Positions 13,442-27,672 of a stretch of 64,000 nucleotides of DNA are shown here, in pieces. Positions within the stretch are counted from its first letter, which is position 1, and every line of letters starts with the position of its first letter. Below the pieces are notes generated by a model. That model was not told where the DNA came from. It searched no databases and saw nothing but the letters and a program-made list of their open reading frames with translations. Origin of the DNA: Geosiphon pyriformis (lineage: Eukaryota > Glomeromycota > Glomeromycetes > Archaeosporales > Geosiphonaceae); assembly GCA_016748015.1 (NCBI GenBank), contig JAAOMT010000697.1, forward strand, positions 1,135,152 through 1,199,151. Direction: 5' to 3'. Position numbers and translations under genes: made by a program.

Positions 13442-13551
13442 AATAATACATTTAGTAACTTAATCTTTATTTGTTAATGTATGTATATGTAGTTTAAGAA
13501 TGCTACAATATTATTAATAAAAATAAAATGTGAGCAAATAAAACTTTTCTG

Positions 13552-15420
13552 TATTTTTGATTAGTAAGTAATATGTATTGTCTTATTATATTATTGAAAT
13601 TTTTTTTGGAAAAGTAAAAAGACTGGCTAAATTTAAAATAGATACAGTATGAATGTTTAAAGAAATAAATATACTAGTTTTTAGACTCTTTACTTGATAA
13701 GAATAGCAGTTTCTTTCTATTTATACACAAAATATTCTTTTACAATAGAAACTAGTAACCACTTATTTAAATGAATTGATATCAATATTATATGTAATTG
13801 AAAATTTGTTTGGCATAAAGTAATAATATTTTACTTTTACATGTGTAATTCTGGAATTTATGTGTTAAAACATTAAGCTCTGCTTATTCTGAGATATTGA
13901 CTGTACCAGTATTAATGCAAATACAAATTCATTGGAAAAAAAAATTCCTGAAATACTATTAAATAAGACTTTAAAAAACTCTCTTCATAATAATTGATTC
14001 ATATTTTATCTATTATCCTTTGTTTTTTATCCAAATTATAGAAACAAAAAAATTAATAAAAATTGTTTATATGCTTATAATTTAAACCTGTGTGAATTTG
14101 TCTAGAAAAATTCAATAAAAACTTTTCAAGTGGTTGATAAAAAAAATAAATAATAACTATTTAAATATTTTATAAAACTTTAACTATATTAATTAGAGCA
14201 TTTATTATGTTCATTTTTTAATATGATAAAATATACTTTTATTCTTTCATTAACTAATTATAAAAGAATATTTTCTCACATCTAACTGAGAAAAAAAGTT
14301 TTCATTTATCTTTAATTAGTGTATCTAAGCATATTTAGCACATTAAAAGTTGCAATTTAATACGGAACCAAATTAAGATATAATAAAGTCGAGTCATTAA
14401 ATTATTTGTGAAGATTGATAAACTTATAATGAAATTCATTATAGGAATGCTAAGTGTTTTTATAAACTAATTATGATAAAATAGCTGCAAAAAAGATAAA
14501 TACCTCCAGGTTTTTCCTATTAGTATAAAGCTATTAGTGTTAATACAATGATAGCAATTGCACTTAGAGAAAATTTATTTTCTTCGATCAAAAATTTAAA
14601 AATTTATGAAAAAATCAGTAATTATTTCTTATACTTGTAAAATATTTTATTTTAAAAGTTAAATAAACTATTTAAAGTCAAATTTATTTTAAAAATAGTT
14701 TCTAAAATCCTGAAAATCTTTGTTTAGATTTTTCTTTAAGTTTGGCTAGTTGATGATTTTACTTCTATTACATGTAATTGGTTCAAGATTATCTTAAATA
14801 TATCATCAAAATGAATATTCTCTTTCAACTATTAATGCGAGAATATTGATTGTTTAAATACTCAATTAACATTATAAAAAAGATTTTATACTTTTCTAAC
14901 TACTTCCTTGAATATTTAGCTCTTTTAATAATATTTTTGATCAATTAAAAAAAAATATGACTTTTTAATTGATTAGGAAGCCAAAAACCCAATCCCCTAT
15001 TTCGGATTAGGTTTAATTATTTTGCTTTTAAATATTTAACAACAAAAAAACTTTTTACTCCAGAAAATTATTTGGTTACGAAATAATCACTAAGAAATAT
15101 AAAATTTATTAAACCGCTCAAGATTCTTTTAAATTGTTCTAAATTTAAGTATTATAAAAAATAAAAATAAATCTGAAATAAAATTTCTAAAATTAAAGAG
15201 AGAATTTTTGTAGCCAATTGAATTACAAATCTTTGTTTTAACATTTAAAATATAATATTATAGATTTATTTAGCTAATAAATTAAGGACTTCTGTTTTAT
15301 TATATCTTTAAGAGTTAAAAACTTAGGGAGATTTTAAGAGTAAATACATATAACTAGGATGGTATGATTGATTTTGTTGGGAAAAATAATATTCCATTTT
15401 TTATTAATTAAAACATAAAT
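13552..15420 (-). repeat. Unclassified repeat R1, copy 1 (uninterrupted)
   Basis: This segment, read as reverse complement, matches 51898-53494 plus 55731-55990 over about 1.87 kb, with mostly single-base differences. Matching anchors include GCATTAATACTGGTAC, TTGAGCGGTTTAATAAATTT and CAATTACATGTAAT. I see no ORF, no terminal inverted repeat and no poly(A) end, so its class is unknown. The copy here retains more G+C than the other. It carries the empty site TTACTTTATG/CCAAAC at about 13810-13825, corresponding to the LINE insertion in copy 2. Confidence 0.85.
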
Positions 15421-18400
15421 GATTATATTGCCATACCATTCCTTTCACTCCGTGGCAAACAGGCATTATTATAAGAAAGTTGTAGAACTCCTAATTATCC
15501 AAATGTTAACTGTTGTGCTATTTTATGGTTTTTTTCTTTCTGAGTCACTTTTGACAAAAGTTTTTGGGTGTTTTTATTATATAAATTATTTAATAATATG
15601 TACAAAATTTTTTATTTGAACAATATAAATATGTATTTTTTACAGTTATTAAAAATAAATTTTGGAGGAATTTAGCTTTTGGTATCTTAAGAATTTTCAA
15701 AATTAAAAAATGCCTTATTTTAATGTGGAATTTGAAAAGAATGATCTGGTGACATCAATATTTTAATCCTGATTACTAATAAGGGATAAAATAAAACTGT
15801 TAATAATTTTTAAAAATTTAGTTGTTCACTTTATCATAATTATTAAATTTATTAATTAATATGAAGGGAAGAACAATTTATTCTGTCCATGCCTCAAATA
15901 TTTTACAAAAGCAAGAGGTTCCAAGAATTTTCGAATTGCATAAAAGTAAAAGCTTATTGAAACGAGTTAAATATGATATGTTGCTTGAGAGTGTTTAGCA
16001 TAATAAATTAGAGAGAAAGTAGTTAGGTATAAACGTCTATGAAACTTTTTCAAGTTCAACTAGCCTTCATATATCAATTACTAATAAAAAAAGGTTTTGT
16101 TTGTTTGGTATTGCTATGTTTCAGAATCGGATGACATTTGAATTACACACATCTACTGTTTTAGTTTTCATTAACCTTAAAATTTAGACCTTTCTCAATT
16201 GAATCTAAGCAGCGTTCCACAAGTAAGTTCCAAGCCTAGTTTTTGCAATATTTAAATCATTCAAACATTTCAAGTAATAAAAACTTTTGAAAGCTATAAT
16301 TGATAAATTTAAGCTTTCGCCCTAGTAAAAAATGACTATTTAAAGCTTTTTGAGACAAAATTTATTATTAAGCCTAAATATATTTTTTACTAGGTTGTCA
16401 TTTATTTTCATCATAATTTCCTAATACTTTTTGTTTTAAATTAAAATTTTACAGGCTTTTTAAAATATCATAAATTCATCAAGTTTATTTTTCAAGTAGA
16501 TGCTTTTGTTTCATATTGTAACAAATATATTTCTAATTTTTTCTTTTTTTCTTAATATGATGGTTGCACCTTCAAATTAAGACTCGGAAAAATACTTTGT
16601 CAAAGTTTTTTTCAACTTTTCCGTTCTTATGGGCATTTTTATTTTTGTTAAGAATAAAATAAATATATAAGGCGCATAAAATACAAATCAAACTGCTTCT
16701 AATTAAAAGATTTCTGAATTTGAATATTGATTACAAATTCCCAACAAAAAAATCATCAACATAGCTCATTATTATTTTTAGTTGAATTAAGAAGGAATTC
16801 TTTCTATCTAAACTATCCACAAAGTATTGATCTAGCTGCTATTATTTTGTTATGATATTTTTTTATTGGATAATAAATTATTCCCAATTTAAAAAATTTA
16901 AATAAGTGTGAAAATAACAGTCAAACTATTCAATGAAATTTTTCAAAAAAGGCATTTACTTTATGAACTGCTTCAGAAATTCTTGTTTAAGAGATTGCCA
17001 AAGAACGGCACATTACACAAAAGCAGCGTATCATACTAAAGAATCTGAAGGCAAAATTTTGAAATATGAAAAAACCTCAATTCGCACTGATTGTCAGCCA
17101 GGTTCACTTTGAAAAAAGTGCAAAAGAAATTCGAAATTGAATTATTTATATATTAAAAGTGAACAATTTTATAATGAGCTCGCAAATTAGGCTATCTAGG
17201 TTCTTATAAACAAATAAAAACTAAATTAATGAATTAAAAAATTTAAGTGACAAAAAACAAGAAATAGAGTAGGAGATGCAAAAGGTTCAATAATATTACT
17301 GAACATGAGATCAGTAAGTTTCTAAAAAAAGCTCTTATTAATTTTATATTTCCAGATTTCAAATCTAAATTTAAATTAATTAATAAATATCTAGTTTCGC
17401 TATGTTCCTGGCTTTAACTTATAAAAAAGATAATCCTGGAGGCTTAATTACTATTGTTACATTTGGTGCATCATGTTCTATTTTGATAAAAAATTCCCCA
17501 AATTTATTAAATAACAAATTATGCTGATTTTGCACCACATATTCTAGCAAATATAGATTTTTGAATGTAACAATTGCTAAGATAAATGGCCAGAAAAAAA
17601 TTTCTTTCAAGTTTGGTTTCATTACAGTAAAAAATATTTGATTGGTACTTAAATTGGTTTTTTCTTATTTCAAGTTACAGAGCAAATCAAGCAACTAACC
17701 CAAAAAAAACTCTATTTTTTAAAAAAATGGCCTGCTTAAATCTTTAGATCAAAAAAAATGAAAACTTCAAGGCATATTGGTACATATTTTAAGGAAGGAA
17801 TGACATGATAACATGTGGCAACACACGTCATATTATAAAAATGCTTAGAAAAATAATAATTATGTTAAAAAATTGCCACAGGATCAAAACTGAAAAGTAG
17901 TTTGAAAATAAATTTTATCGTAGAAATATAAAAAATTTATACGTGAATTATAAGATTTTTAATATAATGAATTTATTGTTTTGCCATCAAATACTTTTTG
18001 AAACAAGAGAGTATTTCGACTCTGAATTCTTATGAATTAAGATTTTGAATTTATGTTTAATTTCTATATTCTTTATTTGTGAATATTACAAATTATATTA
18101 AATTATATCATCAATAATATATTTAATCATTAATATATTAAAATATTTAGTCAAAAAATAAATCAGTTATAGATTATATTTTTGGTTTCAAAAATTTTAA
18201 TATTCATATATTCATTATTTTTAATTAATTTACTACAGCTAATCGCAAAATATTTTGTTTAATATTTTCAGAAAAAATTTGTAAAATAATAATAATAAAA
18301 TTATTATTAATTATAGATAATTTTGACGATCAACTTTTACAAACAACTATACCATAAAAAGTTAATAATAATTTAACCTTAGAAATCTTGTATAATAAAA
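15421..18400. other. Stretch with only short, unrecognised open frames
   Basis: Three small frames look less random than their surroundings: 15861-15998 (+, starts MKGRTIYSVHASNIL, ends at a TAG after which the frame resumes), 16933-17112 (+, described separately) and 17419-17622 (-, starts MKPNLKEIFFWPFIL). None has a recognisable domain. The remaining DNA is AT-rich. Confidence 0.4.
16933..17112 (+). CDS. Hypothetical small ORF, 59 aa
   Basis: Starts MKFFKKGIYFMNCFRN and has four Cys, many charged residues and balanced codons, ending at TGA. There is no signal peptide. I recognise no family. It may be an exon or a relic rather than a gene. Confidence 0.2.
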   Translation: MKFFKKGIYFMNCFRNSCLRDCQRTAHYTKAAYHTKESEGKILKYEKTSIRTDCQPGSL

Positions 18401-18424
18401 TATTAATAACTTTTATCGAAAAAA

Positions 18425-18970
18425 ACATTTTGGGAATTTCTAGATCACATTAACGAATGTGGTCCAACCATTACATATTACAATATAGTAGAAGCTAACT
18501 CTAAAATAAGCATAGTTTATGTTATTAACCAGTTAAAACTATATTATGTATTACTAATACCATAAACAACATCAAAGTCATTAACAAAACAAACAAGAGC
18601 AAAGAAAAAATTAGATATAAGACTCAAACTTTTATCAAAACCAAAATTTAATAAAACATTCTGGCAGAATTATCTTTGAATACAAACATTTTAGAAAACA
18701 CATAAAATAAATTATACATATTAACTACCACATATTTGTTATTTATAATCAAACTTCTTCTCTTATATTTACTTTTAACTTAAAATTGGAAACCGGATTT
18801 TATCTCTGTAATGAAGTATTAAGTTATATACAAAACAAACAAAATTATAATACGCTTTCTTAACTAATTCACATTTTATTAGTTATTCGTTTATTTTACT
18901 ATATTAAATGTTTTATAAAAACAAGTCAGATAAGCCAAATAAATTTAATTTAAAGAAAAATTGCAGCATT
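18425..18970 (+). pseudogene. Unknown coding relic with many in-frame stops
   Basis: One reading frame of about 180 codons has coding-like composition (FWEFLDHINECGPTITYYNI, SKISIVYVINQLKLYYVLL, KKLDIRLKLLSKPKFNKTFW) and ends in a basic segment KNKSDKPNKFNLKKNCS, which resembles the lead-in to a zinc knuckle. It is cut by about ten stops (TAA, TAG and TGA) yet shows no frame change that I can detect. The pattern resembles nucleotide-substitution decay of a dispersed gene or element. Function unknown. Confidence 0.45.
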
Positions 18971-19589
18971 TAATATATATTAAAAAAACAGAAATCTTTT
19001 TAATAATATATTGTTTTTGAAAATTGTATAGTTAAAATAAAAACTTTTTTAATACCCAGAATTTTTTATCTCTTGCATTATTTATTTAAATATTGTTTGT
19101 TCTTTATAAGTTTTATGTAAAACCAATTACTTTTAAAGAAAAATAACATTATTTTTTCTAAATTAATTAACTGTAATTATATATTGAAAAATCCTATTTG
19201 TTTTTAATTATAATCATATTTTTCCAAATTTGTATAAAATCAATTTGTTAACGTTTTTAATACTATTATAGATAAGATTATGTTTTTTTTGTTTTTTTAA
19301 AAATATTATAATTGTATTCAAATAAATATTTACAAATTGATTCGAATATTTTCAAAAAATATTATCTATTAGATTCTAATATACTATAAAAACTTTATTA
19401 AATTTAATTTAAACTTTTTCTAACAAATACAAAAAACTATTTTTTATTTATTTTTAAACAAATTATGAGAATTTTGTAAGTTAATTTTATTAAAAATTTA
19501 AACAAATTTTATTATCGAAGAGATTAAAAATTAAAAAAAATAAATATCAATTTTTAAAAAGATTTTTAATCATAATAATGCAAAAATAA

Positions 19590-19896
19590 ATTTTGTTTAT
19601 ATTGTAAATCTGCTGGACGCACTCTACGTTTTCATTATAATATTTCATAATTTTACTTAAGAGCACAAAATTATCTTAAACTGCCAAAAATAAACAATTT
19701 GGATATAAATGCAGAAAATAACGAATTAGATCCAAATACAGTCAAACCTGAGATAACCCATACTTTTGGTGGATACAAATTGCTATGGGGTTATTACAGG
19801 TTATGGGTTTTCTCAGGTTTAAGTAAATATAGTATACATATAATAAAAATAGATATAATAATATTAAAAAATAAATTTATTTGCCTATTCTTATAA
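19590..19896 (+). other. Short coding relic, unknown
   Basis: A frame with KFCLYCKSAGRTLRFHYN, then RAQNYLKLPKINNLDIN and ITHTFGGYKLLWGYYRLW; one in-frame TAA. It has no proper start. It could belong with the 18.4-kb relic as part of one dead element, but I cannot show this. Confidence 0.25.
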
Positions 19897-20334
19897 GAAT
19901 CTTTAAATAGCTCATGCAATATTAAAGAAACTAATTAATTATAATATAAAATAACTATTTATAGTATAAAAAAACAAAGCAACAACAAAAATAACAAGTA
20001 ATAGTTAATTATAATAATTAATTAAAAGCAATCTTGTAAAACTAAAAATATGTATAAAAATGAGTAGTTTTAGAAAAAAACAAACAAACAGACAGACAAG
20101 AAAAACAAAATAAAAAATATTTTTTTTTACTCATATTTATTAGATCTATCTTATTTATATATCTAAATAAAAAAATATTCGAAATTCCAAATTTACTCAT
20201 ACATAATTTATAAATTCTGTACTTAAAACTAAATTAATTGTTTTCTTATTTTTGTTTCTGGCCAGATACTCTTAACATAAAATTTCTTAAACAATAATGA
20301 CTTGAATTAATTGCTCTTGATCATAATAATTAAC

Positions 20335-20395
20335 AATACTAATTTTTTTATTTTTTATTTTTTTTATTTTTTATTTTTATTTTTCTATATTTTTT
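20335..20395. repeat. T-rich low-complexity tract
   Basis: Runs of T4-T8 separated by single A residues over about 60 bp. Possibly a reversed poly(A)-like tail of a minus-strand retroelement, but no terminus can be assigned. Confidence 0.6.
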
Positions 20396-20859
20396 TGTGG
20401 AGCAACAATATTGTAAAATCAACTATCTGGAAATAAACTTTGTAATAGTCTGGTAAAAAAGGGAAGTTTCTCCTAAGATTGGATATTAATATTATCTTGT
20501 TAACTTACCAAAAGAGCAAAAAGACACCACCAAATCTTAGTAATTGTGTTCAATTAGCTCAAAAAAAATAGCTTATATATTTAAGTCACAAACAGCAAAA
20601 CACTTTTTTGTGACTTATAATCAAAGAATTTTACAAGTAAAATTTTTTAAAAACTGATATCACTAATTCACTTTAAGTATTTAGAATAAAAAACTTCAAG
20701 CTTTTTATTATTCAATTTGGAATATTAAATATTATTACAACATTCTACCAAGTTTATTTGTAATATTGCATATTTTAATGTGCTACAAACTAGTCCTTAA
20801 ATAATATTATTCTATTAAGTTATAAGCTTTATACATATTTATAAGACTAATTAAAACTT

Positions 20860-23800
20860 TTTATTTTTCTTTATAACATTTTTAACAACTGACTTAATAG
20901 TAAAAATAAGAGATTAAGTTGAAGTATTCTTTAACATTAAAAAGTTATTATCATAAAAAACACCAAATTTGCTATATGTAAAGAAGATCTGATTAAAAAA
21001 AATTTTAAACAAAATCTTTTTTGTTATCTTAATTAATGCAATAAATTAAGTATTCATCAAAATATCATCTCATTTATAAGACTTAGAAATTATTAAAACT
21101 CATATCTTTTTTCAAGAAATTAGAACATCATCTGAAACCAAACAAAAATTCAACAAATTTAAAAAATACTTTAAAACAACTTCCTTATAATGCTTTCAAA
21201 GTTTATTTAGAATACCAAACAACTTGACAGTTTTATTACTAAGCAAATCATAAACCATCAAAATCAATTTATTCATGTTAATTTTTTTTATTATATCAGA
21301 AAATGCATCATTATTTACATAGTTCAAAGACAAATATTGACAAAACCAAAAATTAAGCATCTTCAAAGACAAAAACTTTTTTTTTGTCTATTTTTTTATA
21401 ATTCATTAATTTTAAGTTTTATCTTATTAGGTTTTACAAGCAATTTTTCTTTAACAACCAAATGATCTAAAATAGCTTTGCAAAAAATTGTTTTAGAATA
21501 CTTTTTATTATTTGTTTTTTGTCAAAGCAAAAACTTTCTATATGCTATTTAATAATCTTTTTAATTGTTATATTTTTTAATATTTTTGACTTATAATACT
21601 TAAATTTCTGATATTTTTTTATAACCACTTATAAATGTTTAATAATGTTTTTTGATCTTATATTATCTTAAACTATGTTGATTACTTTAGAAGTCTCAAT
21701 ATAATTAATAGTCAACCAAGTTTCAACAAAATGCCCAAATTTTAAAAGATCTTCTGAATTCAACTTTTTAACAATTTTAGCAATAAGCAGCTCTAATTTA
21801 AAAAATCTTGATAATTGTTTGTTTTTTAAACAATCATATTTACTATATTAATGTTTAAAAAACACTATATTGGTCGAATATATTATGACTTTTCTTAATA
21901 CTTTCTATATTGTTTTCTTAAATACATTTAATACTATCAACAGTTTAGTAAAAAAACACTTTTTAAATTTTATCTACTTAATCTTATCTTTATTTTTTAT
22001 CTTAAACTTCCATCAATCTTTATTAATTGCTTATAAATATTATTAAAATAAACATTTAAAAAACTACTTAAATTAACTAAAACTGAAACTGTTTTGTGAT
22101 TTATATTAAAAAACTTAGATACACTATCAACTTTATGATCTGTAACTGCAAAAATTAAGGTTTTATTTACAAACACAAAATCTATTATTTTTTCAACACT
22201 TTTAGAATTGTTTTAAGTAGAGGTTTTAATCAATAAATATTTATTAAGTAAATTAACTAAATTCATATTCAAACAAAATTTGAAACTTGTACTTTTTTTG
22301 GATTTATTTTTATTAAAATACTTGTCTAAAACTACAAAAATGCTGTTATTAACTGTTTTGACAATAAAAAAATTGATTTTTAATTTTTGTCCAAATTTAG
22401 TTTTAGCAAAAGTACCAGTATACAACTTCAAAACTATAACTGAGAGCTTATTTTTAAACAAAAATCAAATTAAAATAATCTTGTCTGGAATTTTATTAAC
22501 TTTTAAAACATAATAAACCAAAAAACTGTTATAATATTTATTATATTAACACCAAAAAACCTATATTTAAACCAGATATAAAAATCCAGATTTTATCAAA
22601 CTTATTTATAATCTATGACTTAATATTAGATCTTAATTTTGTTTTTATAATAAAAAAATTATGTTATTTAAGTCTACATATTAATAAACAATATTATCTT
22701 ATTTAGCAAAGACATTGATATTATGAATATTATATGTAGTTTTTTTTTTAAATCAGATTAATTATTGTTGAATAAAAATGTTTGAACCCAAACTTTTATT
22801 TTTTATTTTAGTCAACAGACTTATAAATATTTTTAACAAATTGTTTATATTGTTCTTTAATTTGAAAATAACTGACAAATTAAAAAATTCTACTCTTATA
22901 ACAGTTTTATTATTAGTAATTATATTTAAACTCTTATTTATTATTGTATTTACTTCTTAATTCTGTAATAAAAAAATTATTAATAGTTAATATTTAGGAT
23001 TAAACTGAAATATCATTGGCCCAAGTGTGTTTAATCTTTTTGTTAACTTATTAACTTATTCTATAAAATTGATAAGACTGTATTTAAAAACAGCAATTTT
23101 TTTACTTATCTTTAATATAATCAGTAGAAAAGTTTTTTTTTTAAAGAGAAGCCGACTTTCAAGAAATTATTTCATACAAAAAAAAAATGAAGAACTACTA
23201 ACAATTTAAATCCAAGTTTTACCAAAAAAGATTGGATTGACTATAGTAATCTGTTTTTTTTATATATGTTAGCCAAATATATTTAATTCTGGAATAAAAC
23301 TGGTTTTTTTTTATAACTACTTAAATTTTTATTACTAAAATACATAATAAAAACATGATCAAATTGTTTATACTAAAAACAAAAGACTAATAATAGCCAA
23401 TTCAGTACAAATTCACATTTTTAAACATTAAAATAGAACTAATAACAGTTTTTTTTAATGTTTTATCAGCAAAAAAAACAATTACATACTGATTACATCC
23501 ATATAAACTTGAATTATAACTAATAAAACAAGTTTTTTTATTATATAAAACCAATAAATTAGAAAAATTATGAATAATAGTATTAACTAGTAAGGTATAT
23601 AGCAAAATTTAATGCTAATTCCTAAACATTTATGTTTGTTTATTATCAACAATTTAAATCATATACATAGAATTTTTATCCATAAAAATTAATTACTTAG
23701 CTAAAACCAAATTAACAATATTAGCAGACTTAAATTCTATTGAAGCCTTTTGCTAAAAACTAATAACCTGTATCTTAATTGACACAATTTTACCAAATTT

Positions 23801-24651
23801 AGAAAAACTAATTTTATAACCAATTTAAAAAAATTAACTGAAATTTTCTTAATAATTATTTCTTAATTTTTATAATTGTTTATTTTTTTTACTTTATTAT
23901 TTACTAAGATCTTTTCATTAATAGTCAATTTTTTAAATTTGTTCAAACTTAATTTAAATATAAAGAATAATTTAATAATTTTGGAGAATTTTGAGAAATT
24001 AAAAGCTTTTTTAAAACTATCAATATGATAAAAATTTTTTTACTGTTATTAACTTATCTCTAAAAGTTTTTTTATACATAACTGATAGCTTAATATTAAA
24101 TATAAAAAATTTAGTTAAATTAAAACTCTGTTTTTTTAAGGCACATAATTTAGTTGATGATAAATAATTGAATTTAGAAAACTTAGGAACCAGAAGTTTC
24201 AAAATTTTATTATTATTATCATTTAAATTATTAAAAAAAATCTTTTTTGGCTGACTGCTCAAAACATAAGTCTTGGTATATATCTTTTTAAGTATGATAT
24301 TATCTATTTCTAAAGCATTCAAATTTATATAACTAGTTTTTTCTGTAATTGTATTTTTTATGTTTTCCACATTTGAGATTTTATTAATACTACTTATTTT
24401 ACTTATAACTTTGCTATCCAAAATTTAATAGGCTTAATATTATCAATACTTAGATTAATAAAACTAAAAAAACCAACAAATAACTTAATTATACTAATTT
24501 TAACATTAGGCTTTTTTGGTTTTTTGTAGGAAGTACTATAAAAGTAAACACTCTTTATTTGTTTTTTTGTGTTAGAATAGGTCCCCAATTCAGCAAAACC
24601 AAAATTCGACTTATTAACAAAAAAACTTGCCAGTTTTATAGCCATAAACAA
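20860..24651 (-). mobile_element. Decayed LINE (ORF1, endonuclease and RT relics)
   Basis: ORF1 starts at 24651. The first part (24403-24651) shifts frame at TTTTGGATAGC (24410-24425), where the second part (24020-24421) takes over, consistent with loss of one G. Motifs include EKTSYINLNALE, TKTYVLSSQPKKIFFN and KLLVPKFSKFN. Decayed RRM-like coding (KILVNNKVKKINNY, EIIIKKISVNFFKL) continues to about 23.8 kb. ORF2 endonuclease follows at 22213-22461, including FVVLDKYFNKNKSKKSTSFK, where family members normally have a GGDFNE-type catalytic motif (here DKYFNK). RT coding (FGVFYDNNFLMLKNTS, region before motif A) is readable at about 20.75-20.97 kb. No intact frame remains. Codons are pushed to Asn, Lys, Ile and Phe. 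The element is full-order but dead; its 3' end is not identified. Confidence 0.65.
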
Positions 24652-25469
24652 AGATAAGTTAAAAAAAATAACTGTAAAACTAAATAGGAGAAAAAATAAA
24701 AAAATAATTTTTTTAGTATATCTTAATTCTTATTGCAACCAAAAAATCAACAAAAAAAAATTTTTTAAGTTTTTTGTATAATAAACAAAAATTTAAGTAG
24801 TAATAATTAACAATATTTAGTATTAAATTTTTTTGGCATAATGATTGGTTTATTCTAGTATTTTTTATTTTTTTAATAAGTAATTTAATTATTAATAACT
24901 TAATCTTATATTTATTTTTATATTTTTACCAACCAATTTTTAATCTTGTAATTTTAACACTTTTTTAAATAAATTAATAAATTAAATAATAACAAAACAA
25001 AAACAAAATAATAATAATACAAAAATAAATAAAAAAAAATTAATATTCTGTTAATAATTATAATTAAAAGTTATTGTTTTAATATTATTAAATTTTTTAA
25101 ATAAATACTATTAATATTGATTATTTTAATAAGTTTAATATTAAAAATAAGTAATTATTAATAAATAATTTAATTATAAATAATAATTGTGTTTTTATTA
25201 AATAAAATCTTTGTTTTAAATACTAAATTTATTAACTTTTAAATTAAATAAATTAATAATTTAATGTTTTTTTTGTTTTTAAAATTACTATTATAATATA
25301 AATTTTTATAATACAAAAATTTAAAATTTTAGATATTTTTATATATTTTTGAATTATTATTAAAATTTCTAACATTTTAAAATTTTTAAAATCTTTTTTG
25401 GTTTTTTAAAATTTTAATATTATATTATTTATTAACTTTTAATATTTGATTTGTTATTTATATTATATA
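24652..25469. other. AT-rich spacer, no gene seen
   Basis: Contains A/T runs only. Its right part may be the remainder of the LINE relic that the pogo-like element interrupts, but homology is too weak to claim. Confidence 0.5.
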
Positions 25470-25486
25470 TAGTCAGACCTCTATAA
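25470..25486 (+). repeat. Left terminal inverted repeat of pogo-like element
   Basis: TAGTCAGACCTCTATAA, preceded by TA. It differs from the right end by an initial C->T and an A->G. Confidence 0.85.
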
Positions 25487-25593
25487 AAAAACACAATTAG
25501 AACATGCAAATTATGTTCTATTTTAGAAGTAATTTATTATAAAGTTTTATAATTATTATCAAATAAACTATATTTATTTATTAAATTAATCAA

Positions 25594-25624
25594 TTATTAT
25601 TATTATTATTATTATTATTATAAT
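25594..25624. repeat. TTA microsatellite
   Basis: Nine to ten TTA units inside the left part of the pogo-like element. Confidence 0.9.
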
Positions 25625-27672
25625 ATTAATTAATTATTACCTGTTTTTTAGAATTTTTTTTTATTTTTTTATATTCATATAATTTTTTTCTAAGTAAATT
25701 TTGGTTTTTATACTAAAATTTTCTTTTGCTAATTGCTCTTTAAATCTAATTATCTTTTTTAATGCTTCATATGCTTCTGTAATTGTAATTATAGCAGATA
25801 GAAATTCTTTTGATTTTTTTTTTGAGTCATTAATTATATTGGTTTTAATTTAAACATTAGCTAAAACTATATCTACAATTTTATTATCATTAAGAAAATT
25901 TTCAGTTGCCAATAATTTATCAACTGCTACAATATAATTTTCGAGATTTTTGACCAATTGTTATGCATTTGATGGTAAATTGTTGAATATATCCATAGCA
26001 ATTAATGTTTCGGATTTTTAAATTTCTAATTCTTGATTATAGAAAAAAATATTTTTTTTTTGCCAACAGTTTTAAATTGTAACAGATGTTACTTGAAACC
26101 ATGATTGAACAACATAATCAATTGCTTGTTTTATGTTTAATTTATTTTTAGTAAATAAATTAATATTAAATAAAATTATATAATATATAATAATAATAAT
26201 ACTATATATATTATATTACTTAATTGTTTAATATTAATTTTTTGTTCAAATTGATGTAAAATATGTTAATAATATAAGTGTTTATATTTGTCTTTGAAAA
26301 ATTTGATAATGCCAGCATCTATTGATTAAAAATGTGATATAGTATTTAGAAAAAAATAGTGCAAAATAATATTAGTTAATTGGAATGAATCTTTCCTGAT
26401 TTAAATATGATAAGAAGTTACATTATCAACCAAAAATAATATATGCCAATTTTGAATTCAAAAGCCATTATTTATATATTTGAGCCATGCTTTTCATATA
26501 TTTGAGTGTATCTATGCTTTGGAATTGAATTTGTAAATCACAAATGAGTTGAAAGTATTAATTTTTTTTGGATTTTTTGCATGTTTAATTACTAAAGATT
26601 GCAATTTATAAGATTTAGTTGAATTTATAGCAAAAAAATTGTAATCCAAGATTTATTTTATAAAAAACCCAATTAATTTAATATAACAATAATATATAAT
26701 AATAATAATTAATAAATATAATATACCAATTTTTTCCTTGTATTTTAATATTTCACAAGTGTTTGATTTGGTTCTATATGAAAAAATAATTCTGTTTTAT
26801 CAGCATTATATATGTCAGCAAAATCAAATTCAGATATAATAGTTGTTAATTTTTTTTGTTCTTTTAATAAACTTTTAGTTAATACATTTTTTGTTTTACT
26901 ATAAAATCAGTAAACACATAACTGGTTTTGTTTTTTGAATTTTTAAACCCATCTATTTGAGAATTGCATTTCATTTTTGTGCATACCAAGAAGTTTAGCA
27001 AATTTTTTTTCTTTTTCTTTAATTAGTTGATCATTGAATTTGATAGTAGCTGTAGTTACTTGTTCTATTCAATAATTTAAAGCTTGGTTTAATAATAGAA
27101 ATTTAATGCTTTTGTGTCAAATAGATCTTTCTGAGATTTCATTAATTTCAATATTTAACTATTATATATGCTCTTTGAATATTTATAATTGAAGTAAACT
27201 ACAATATTATCATGTTTTGTGTCATAATAATTTTTAGAATATTGACAAATTTCTTTATAAAGAGCATCATTAATTGTTATTTGTTTTTATTTTTTGAATA
27301 ATGGTTCTGACATTGTAATAATTTAACAAGTCTGTTAGAAAATGTGCTTATAACAATAATATTAGATTTGGTTTTAGCAAGTTTAAATAAAGACTAAGTA
27401 GCTGTATGTAAAAACAGACAAGATCAAAAAGAGTAAATTGATTTAAAAAAAAGTTAAAATAAAATCAATTCAATATGTTTCTAATTACCAATTAATATTT
27501 AGCATATGATATTTGTTTTTATATAAAGAAAAATTTCGAATAAATGTTTAATAAAATTATGTTCTTGTTTCTTTGTAGATTATTTTTATATAAAGAAAAA
27601 ATTGTTAATTAATCAATTAGTTCTATAAAAAAATGTTTTTTATAAGAGGTTGTTTTTTTATTGAGGGTTTTA

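Noticed and set aside
20400-20530. Coding-like minus frame (EKLPFFTRLLQSLFPD) next to the LINE 3' side
   Set aside because: Too short to assign to the LINE, and no family recognised.
22280-23209. Plus-strand hydrophobic frames
   Set aside because: They are opposite the LINE endonuclease and linker, and their Phe/Leu/Ile composition follows from AT-rich antisense.
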